From assembly GCA_022497155.1 (NCBI GenBank), contig MU385738.1:248001-312000 (forward strand): a stretch of 64,000 bases of DNA, written 5' to 3'. Shown in pieces: positions 57,116 through 64,000 of this stretch. The notes beneath the pieces were generated by a model, which was not told where the DNA came from, ran no database searches, and saw nothing but the letters and a program-made list of their open reading frames with translations. The stretch is from Whalleya microplaca. Lineage: Eukaryota > Ascomycota > Sordariomycetes > Xylariales > Xylariaceae. Positions within the stretch are counted from its first letter, which is position 1; the number at the start of each line of letters is the position of its first letter. The position numbers and the translations under genes are program-made.

Positions 57116-60100
57116 CGATCATAGACAGAACGTCGCATCCGGAGTCGCTACGGAGTTCTGCAAATCTGATATCTTTTGGACCATGGACTTAAGATTAATA
57201 GAGTTTAGCGAACTTGACAAGTTTGGGTTAGCTGGATCATCCCAGCCTCCTTACTTTTGAAAATAGCAGCGGCGCAAAGGAGCTGGATCACTCTCCATGT
57301 TCTGATTCCCTTTCAAGTCTTGGCGACGTATGTTTTCTAGTATCGCTATTCACCTGGTCGACGGTGAAGGAGTGAAGATATGTAAATCCAGATCGCGAAC
57401 GAAGGCCGACTCTCCACACTAAAAGATTGGGATACACGAACCTCCATGCTATGCTCAAGGCTGGCTTAACCTAGGGAACGGTTCGAACCGCTCCCGCATC
57501 CCACAAGCCTTCCTAACGTCTTTACGTCAACTCAATCTACGGAAAGTAGTTGGAACCATTGCCACAATAATCTCTTATATCCACGTATTATTGGAAGCCG
57601 TCTCGTAATGATTATAGTTTCAACGTCTATATACTCACTTAGGGATATTATGAAGGCCGCCACACTGCTGCCCCATGAAACCGGAGGATGAGCAATTTTG
57701 CGGTGTATACCGTTGATTCAGAATTCCAACAGGGACGGCGAGAGCGGCTTATTTCGAGTCATACTCTCTAAGATCATTCGGTTTTGAAGACTTTGTGGAG
57801 TTTTCTAAATAACGTCAAATTTCATCCATGATGCCATCCCGCCGGCCTAGAACTCTGGTTGTTTGGAACTCGTTGCCAATTACATCCCGACAGCATGGAT
57901 TAGGCGACCCGAGACGTTGCGCCGGGTCTGCCATCATTGGCCAAAAGTCGCCTTTGCCTGCTTGGCTGGCTCCAGTGGTGAGTGGTTCTGGGTTAGTGGC
58001 TCCCAAACACCGCCAGGGTTTCCATTTTGAGCTTACTCTTACCTTATTAAGCCGTAATATGTATGTACCCAGCTTGATGTGTTTGGAAGCCTCACAAACG
58101 CAAGCGCGTATCATTATTCATAAAACGAATTGTCTCAACCCATTTACCATGAAGTCTTTGCTACTACGTATTGAAATTGATGTAGTAACTCGGTTCGGAC
58201 CATGGGTATCTTCGGGACCTAGCAATGGCGTAGGAGACAGACGTTTGACAGCTTCTCTAAATTGATAGGTGTGCCATTGGTCCGTATATTGCGGAAGAAC
58301 CTGTCTATGACGGACGCTGAATTGTTTGCAGCTGTCCTTCTACTCCCTTTTAGTCTAGAAAGAAATCGATGGACGTGCCTCAGACACGTGGGTTATCTGC
58401 TAACTTTTCCGGAGTCTCCTTTAATTAGGAAGTCTCCTAACAGTGGGTCATAGTGAAATGGTGTCAATCTTTAGGCTCGGCCGGAATCCATTAAGAAATA
58501 TGCGCAAGCATCTTCCTTGAATCGTCTCTACTTCAATGTTTCACCCAGGCAAGTTGTGTCAAGTTATCATCAGCGAAATCGGCACCACGTGTGTGCACCT
58601 AGGTATGTCAATACACTACTGCGTGATGCAGATAGATGTCCCCTTATGTGTCTTGTACTTGACAGGACAGAAACTGCAATGATGTAACAGCAGTAATCTG
58701 TAAGTAATACGTAGTGCTGGTAGTTAAGGTATCTTAAAATGCTTTATCAACCGTTCGATGGCCAGGGATCAATGACCTAGATCCGTCGCACCAAACCAGA
58801 CAAAGAATGACTCAACCTGAAGGTCAACAGCCGGCTCTTGGCGGTCAATACGTGCATCAAGTTAGCCGTGCCATATGGCGTATGTGCTCGATTTCGAAAA
58901 TACGACTGAGAGATATCTCTCGCTCATAATTGGGAGAATGTGTTAGAATCGTCAAAATATACATCGAAAATGGTCTCGGTGTATACGTAATATTTCGGCT
59001 AATGGCCGAGACTGTTGCGGGACCCCCTGGCCCATAACTCCGGAGTTTGGTTCGAAGGTCCGTTCTGGAAGGCTTCTGTGACTCTAATTTAGGTCTTCAT
59101 TCGTGGGAATGGCTAGGGGTCTAACACTTGGCTGCATGAGTGGAGGATATGATGATCCTACCGTGGTGACCCACGTGCCGGCTGTTGAGCTGATGATCCT
59201 GCGAGCTTCTCAGCTTCAATCCCCAAACCTCTAACTTGACACATATATCCATTCGTGTTTGTATGAGTAGTATGTAGTCAGTCCCTCATCGATCCTTACT
59301 GTTCGACTACTTACTCGTGGTCGATAGTACTGCCGACAACGCACCAGCCGCTGCGCACAGGTACCTATGCGGCCTTGTCCATGCGTACTAGGTATGTACA
59401 TATGTATGTACGTGCACGCATGGTCCAACCAGGAGCGCCCTGGTCTTGGGGACGGTGCAACTGTTTCATTGCGTCTTCCTCCAGTCGTCGACACCACCGT
59501 GGTGAATCGACCGTAGAGGATATTTATTAGTGTGCCTAGTAAATGGCGGCCTTGGGTGATGGCCTACAACCTGGAAAAGACGAAGACACCCAAAATCAAT
59601 AAACCCCAACTACGGAGCATTGAACAGGGTGCAATTCCCTCGGTTACTATAGGTATCATTCCTCTCAGCCCTGAGTAAGACAGAGAGGTCATTTCCGCCG
59701 GCTCTCGTCTATGCGGGGTATCGATCCCAGCGCGGCTGTTTCATCGGGTGATATTTCATATTCATTCGGAGTTATTGGACATATATGTCTCTTCTCAGTG
59801 TTAATTCGCTTCGCATGTATTGTACAACACAATATGTACGTAATGATGAGGCAGATCGTGCATATGTGTGTATACTGGCTGACTGGCTGACTGGATATCT
59901 CGTTCTTCAGTGGGCAGGCCATAATAGTACTTACTACTACGTAGGAATATCTTTAAATTATACTAAGTAGGATCCACTTCTACCGTCTACGTGTATGAAA
60001 GTACATAATAAAAGTCCTCTATGAAATTGAAACAACTAGTTTCACTTCTTCGTCGTATTCTTTCCTTTTTCGTTGCCACTCACATGAGCACTGGCTGGTG

Positions 60101-61189
60101 CAAGTCCCATAGCACAGCGGCAGTTGACATTGATCTTCGACCAGGTACTATGTAAATACTGCACAGTCTCTACATAGTAGATTATGTATATGTAGCTCTA
60201 GCGCCGAACCCTGGCTGCGCCTAGAAACGCCACTAAGAACGTCGCCTTGCGGGAAGTGCCCCCACTCTACGGACATTTTCCTTCTTTGCCCCTATATGGT
60301 GGGCCCAGCCCCAAATCACTGGTACTACTACGTAGTAATAATGAGACTGTACCGTCTCTCTACTGTACGGATACTTCGAATGTTGTACCCTTTAAGGTGG
60401 TTTCGTGGTCATACATACTCGCTACTGTATGTACATGTGAGCATACAAGCTTCGGGCTGTCTCTTTGGCTGAGTGACTTTGCATATTTCTTGTGTGCTTT
60501 TGCTACTGCTGTCAGCGTGTCTGACATCTTATTGCGTATTCACTACCTAGATAGACCTACTCCGCACCTCTGTAGCTGTCATATATGTAACTATGTGTAG
60601 GGTGCCTGGTGGATCAACGCTGGAATGCCCTGTCAGGCGAGTGACACTTGGTTAATCGTTGATTCCATGAGGGTGGGACTCTTCGGACGAATAAACTCGG
60701 TGGCTCTCCCAACTCTCCGACTAACAGGTACTACGTACATACTCCTAGATGCAAGGATCATGGTGCAACGAGATAATCCACGAGCCCATCCGGCCAGTGT
60801 CATCCATGATAGGTGAGTATGAGGACCTTGGCATTTTTAGAAGGAAAAGCATGGCCTGCATGAATCCAGACATGCTAGGCACGCGAAACCAAGGATTCCT
60901 GGTTATCGTATTGCCTTTTCGGGCTATTTGTTGAAGTACCGTCAACGACACACACATCGAACTTAAATAGTTATACATTTCCACCCACCTCCAAGCTCAT
61001 CTACCTTGTGATAACACGGCAAGTCGGATACCTACACCAAATTGCTATTTATCCAGACTTCTAGGTCTGACGTAAATACCCCGGGAAGCGCAATCTGCGG
61101 CTCAACTCGATCTTCCTTGTTTCTATCTCGACCGACTTGACACACCTTATTATCTGGCGGATCAGAAGCATCACGATAGCTCATCTACA

Positions 61190-61513
61190 ATGTGCGACTA
61201 TACTCAGGTACGCTCCAAGTTCACATTTTATCTCGAGGACATGAACTCTAAACGGGCGGCTCAGGTTGAATATAGCTGTCAGCACTTCCGTTTCGTGGTA
61301 CAAAAGTGGTGCTCGGAGTATGAGAGGACGAATAAGGTCTGCGCGCCGAACGTTACACATCTCGAAATAAGGTACCGTTTCCGTCTCCCATGTGGTTTCT
61401 GAATATTTGTTCATGCTGACCGTTCCCGTAGACACGACGAATTATGTTGTAAGCCGTCATTTCTCTTCCTCGCCCACCTTGCCCGGGGTTTCTTGGTCAT
61501 TCTAGAGACTTGA
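61190..61513 (+). CDS. Small cysteine-rich fungal protein starting MCDYTQ, three exons, about 68 aa
   Basis: Exons 61190-61207, 61265-61371 and 61432-61513. Intron 1 (57 nt) starts GTACGC and ends GGCTCAG; because it is a multiple of three the frame stays open across it. Intron 2 (60 nt) has GTACCG, a GCTGAC branch site and CCGTAG. The spliced product reads MCDYTQ-VEYSCQHFRFVVQKWCSEYE then KVCAPNVTHLEIR-HDELCC. This pattern (MCDYTQ, S/C-x-H-x-R, WC-x-x-Y, C-x-PN, L/D-E-x-C) matches short fungal proteins I have seen without assigned function. The regular Cys/His spacing suggests metal binding. The last exon after DELCCKPS turns hydrophobic, so a further intron starting GTAAGC at about 61450 is possible and the true C-terminus may differ. 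Confidence 0.6.
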
Positions 61514-64000
61514 GAGTCACTCGGCTGCGTTTCAAGCATCGACCTCTCTCCACACATTCAGCTTGGCTTGGGCCCATTAATTTTCAGGAGCTACTCCGTC
61601 TTGAAATGCACCTTGAAAGAATTGTTTATACTGACTAGCCCTTTCTAGCTGATTGTCGGCCGCGCTCTCCGCCACCATGGGAGCACATGATTCGACGAAG
61701 CACCAGACAGACGCCTTATGTTTAAGCTCCAAGCTCCGTGATTACTCAGAAAAGCTCAAACGGATCCATAATACAGGAATCACCGGCTGGGATGCCTCTT
61801 TATTTCAACGCAGGCCTTGGATTGTTTCATTATAGAGCTCAACGTACGATACGGACGAATTGAGGTTGTGTTAAGGTGCAAACCTCGTTCCATTTTTGGG
61901 GGTTTAAAAGTTTCGTTCATATGGCGAAAACAAGGACTGGCAAGCTCGGAGTTTGGCGTTCTGTGTAAGGTTTACGGTTATGATGCAGCGGCCTGACGAT
62001 CACTGGTATCGTATGGGTGAAAGGAGCATGGAGTACAGACCCCCACGAGATGAGAATACAAGGGAAAGGTCAAAGAAGGTAGCATTCCACTAGTTCTTAG
62101 AATCTATCAAGACATGAAATATGCTGCTTGCCTAGTAGTATGCCGCATAGAAAGGAGACAGAATTCTACTTCGCCGGCTAAGTTTCGTTAAGCGGAATGG
62201 CGTAAGCTGATTATCTCAATTGGCTCACACCGTCCTATGTCGCCATAGTACTTTGTACTCAGCGAATCATATGAAAGTTGACTCCCTTGTGGTCAAGAGT
62301 CGGTGACGCCCCCACTCGATCCAGAGCTTACCCAGGTGCTGCAGAGTACAATTAACGAGAGTGACATACATATTCTCTCGGTACTTACTTGCCAAGTACA
62401 TCGGAATGACTCGCTCAGGGGAAATGTTAGCACAGATTCACTATGGGCCCATCGACTCGATGTCCATTGCCCAAAACATACTCCAGCAAGCTTTACGAGC
62501 AAGCTGGACCTGAAATTTACTAGCATAAAAATGGGCAGCAATACATAAAGTACAGCCGGCGAAATTATCTGATGAGCCTGAGTACCTAGAACTACGAATC
62601 ATGTCGTTACACGACCTGTGGCACGAGGTACGATCGGAATTCAGATGGAGCCCGTGCTCTAAGACGGGGGAAACCATGTCACTGATCACACGATGAGATA
62701 GTCTAACAGTAATGCTTAGATGGGCCTCGCACCGACTCAACGTCGCCCAAGACACTATCCCGGGCATTGAAATAACGCGAGCAAGTGATCGGATGGTCTT
62801 TCATTGCCATACGTGGGGAAACCGGTTCCCGAGATAGAAGTTCTAATCTAGATCTGATGCGCAACCATTCCATGGCTTCCCGCGCGCCTATCGAAGGTGA
62901 TTCGATATTCCTATCGAGCTGATAGATGAAGCCAGTATCCTGTCCGGCCTCCCGGTACCTGTTATACAGATTTCAAAAAGCTGAGAAGCGAGCTTCTGCA
63001 TTGACCATTCCGAAAATCGGCAAGACACGACATGTTGGCATCAAAATCCGGTTTCTTACTCTCTATAGAACTGTATCAATAGCTAGATGATATCCACAAC
63101 TTGGTATGGTCAGTCGATGCTGTCACCCTTAATGGAACGCTCTTCGCCAATAGCGTCCACTTGCGCGGACGCGTAGACAACCTCAGCGCTATGCAGCAAC
63201 TCGCACCTTGTAAGGCGGAAACGAGCATGCTGTGCTTGTGCGCGGTGCTGCCGGTTTCTAGCATTATGTTCTAGGATCTGCTATGCCCCCCAGCGCAGTT
63301 GGAAGCTGCCGGGCTTGACAGGAAGCCGACTTGAGAGGAATCAAGGAAGATCAGGACTTCCTCGTTCGAAATAGGTGACTTGAGCGTTGATGTGGTCAAG
63401 TAATATGAAGGATAAGCGAGCCCAACTCGCGAGATATGATCAGTCAGTTTCCGGAGGTTAGGCAACCCTCATCACCATCTCTTTCGTCAGCATTTTTCTT
63501 TGACTTGTCGCGTGGCATCCGAGCGACAAATTCCAACAACTTGCCACAGTTCTCTCTACCTAAACACCCATTTAGGAAGAATCAGCCCGATCTCGGCCTT
63601 ATTCGTGATGGTTGCGATTCAGATCACCCATTATCTTGCTGAAAATCCCAACCAGCACAATTCCCGAACCGATCTTTCGGTAGAACGCACATCTAATAAC
63701 AACCCTGACGACTACTGCATGCTGAACACCGCTCTCTGACGACATTCTCTTTGTTGTAGAAATGAAACGATACCTCAGTGTTAGACTGACAAATGCGACC
63801 CTACGTGCATCACAGAATTCCCCCGCAAACTCCCGGGTTTCAACCACATTAATTTCATAGTCTATCCATTAAAGATTTCATGTTTCAAATCTAGGGTGGG
63901 ACTAATGATGATCACCTTGGCTTTGGGTTTGAACTGGCCATCTTGCTCATTGTGAGCTATCATTGCGACCATAGAATATGACAAGAAATACAACTCTATC
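61514..64000. other. Right end of window, no intact gene recognised
   Basis: Contains a short frame with a strong start context (GCCACCATGG at about 61674, 51 codons), a protein-like frame at 62303-62548 and a coding-like segment at 63083-63274, none assignable. Confidence 0.4.
63083..63274 (+). pseudogene. Coding-like segment, possible gene remnant
   Basis: After an acceptor-like CAATAG the plus frame reads LDDIHNLVWSVDAVTLNGTL, then FANSVHLRGRVDNLSAMQQL, and stops at TAG 63272. A preceding stretch in another frame (around 62910-62985, IELIDEASILSGLPVPVIQI) also looks coding. It may be a frame-broken gene. Family not recognised. Confidence 0.25.

Larger units (their letters stand above)
51838..61189. 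other. Gene-poor region of about 9.3 kb with decayed coding fragments
   Basis: Several short minus-strand stretches read like protein (53786-54097, 54794-54991, 55408-55602, 55881-56148, 56775-57115) but none forms a complete gene. A 9-bp hairpin (53439-53463), a 19-bp minisatellite and a tRNA-like hairpin are also here. From 57.3 to 61.2 kb nothing was recognised. Confidence 0.45.

Noticed and set aside
57470..57500. Possible tRNA around CGGTTCGAACCG
   Set aside because: It is a self-complementary 12-mer; a proper five-base T-stem, acceptor and anticodon arms are absent.
59689..59922. Minus-strand frame with a GGATCGATACC segment resembling an initiator-type T-loop
   Set aside because: The T-stem has a mismatch and no matching acceptor strand was found within a tRNA length.
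1..64000. CRISPR array, rRNA genes, telomeric repeats or a biosynthetic gene cluster
   Set aside because: No regularly spaced repeats, no rRNA-like stretch, no TTAGGG array and no backbone synthase gene were seen.

Overview
The window looks like a gene-sparse stretch of a filamentous ascomycete nuclear genome (Pezizomycotina; class not resolved). Reasons: short GT-AG introns (about 54-151 nt) with fungal branch sites such as CTAAC/CTGAC, and family content typical of these fungi: a DUF8021-like secreted protein, a LysM plus double-WSC protein, an UNC93-like membrane protein, a Cdc25-type Ras GEF, an OTT_1508-like deaminase, and a secreted exo/endonuclease/phosphatase fold fused to a jacalin-like lectin domain. 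Exon structures were worked out by hand from splice signals and reading frame; no search was run.

Layout. 1-1000: CT-rich minisatellite followed by the 3' exon of a tail-anchored proline-rich protein (+). 3010-3329: an 86-residue two-exon zinc-ribbon-like gene (+). 4221-6726: a secreted DUF8021-like gene and a three-exon NAD(P)-binding gene (both -). 8775-10150: LysM/WSC wall-binding protein (+). 10562-12188: UNC93-like transporter (-), tail-to-tail with it. 12.2-19 kb: desert with one decayed gene (16710-17147). 19165-22829: Ras GEF (-). 23-32 kb: desert. 32141-33617: EEP-jacalin protein (-). 35.0-35.4 kb: AT-rich block beside GC-rich repeated motifs, possibly a small transposable element. 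38958-40550: OTT_1508-like deaminase (-). 43611-47183: large disordered acidic/proline-rich protein (+). 47-61 kb: desert with several decayed coding stretches (a signal-peptide gene with only TAG stops, a fungal-lectin-like relic, others) and a tRNA-like hairpin. 61190-61513: a small three-exon cysteine-rich gene (+). 62-64 kb: further coding-like fragments.

Working together. There is no obvious biosynthetic cluster or operon-like unit. Three secreted or wall-facing products (DUF8021-like, LysM-WSC, EEP-jacalin) and several secreted-gene relics suggest an accessory, surface-interaction type of region. The Ras GEF, UNC93-like and disordered-protein genes look like ordinary chromosomal genes. 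About two thirds of the window is non-coding or decayed. Premature stops in the relics are of one kind per relic (TAG only, or TGA only), which suggests point-mutational decay.
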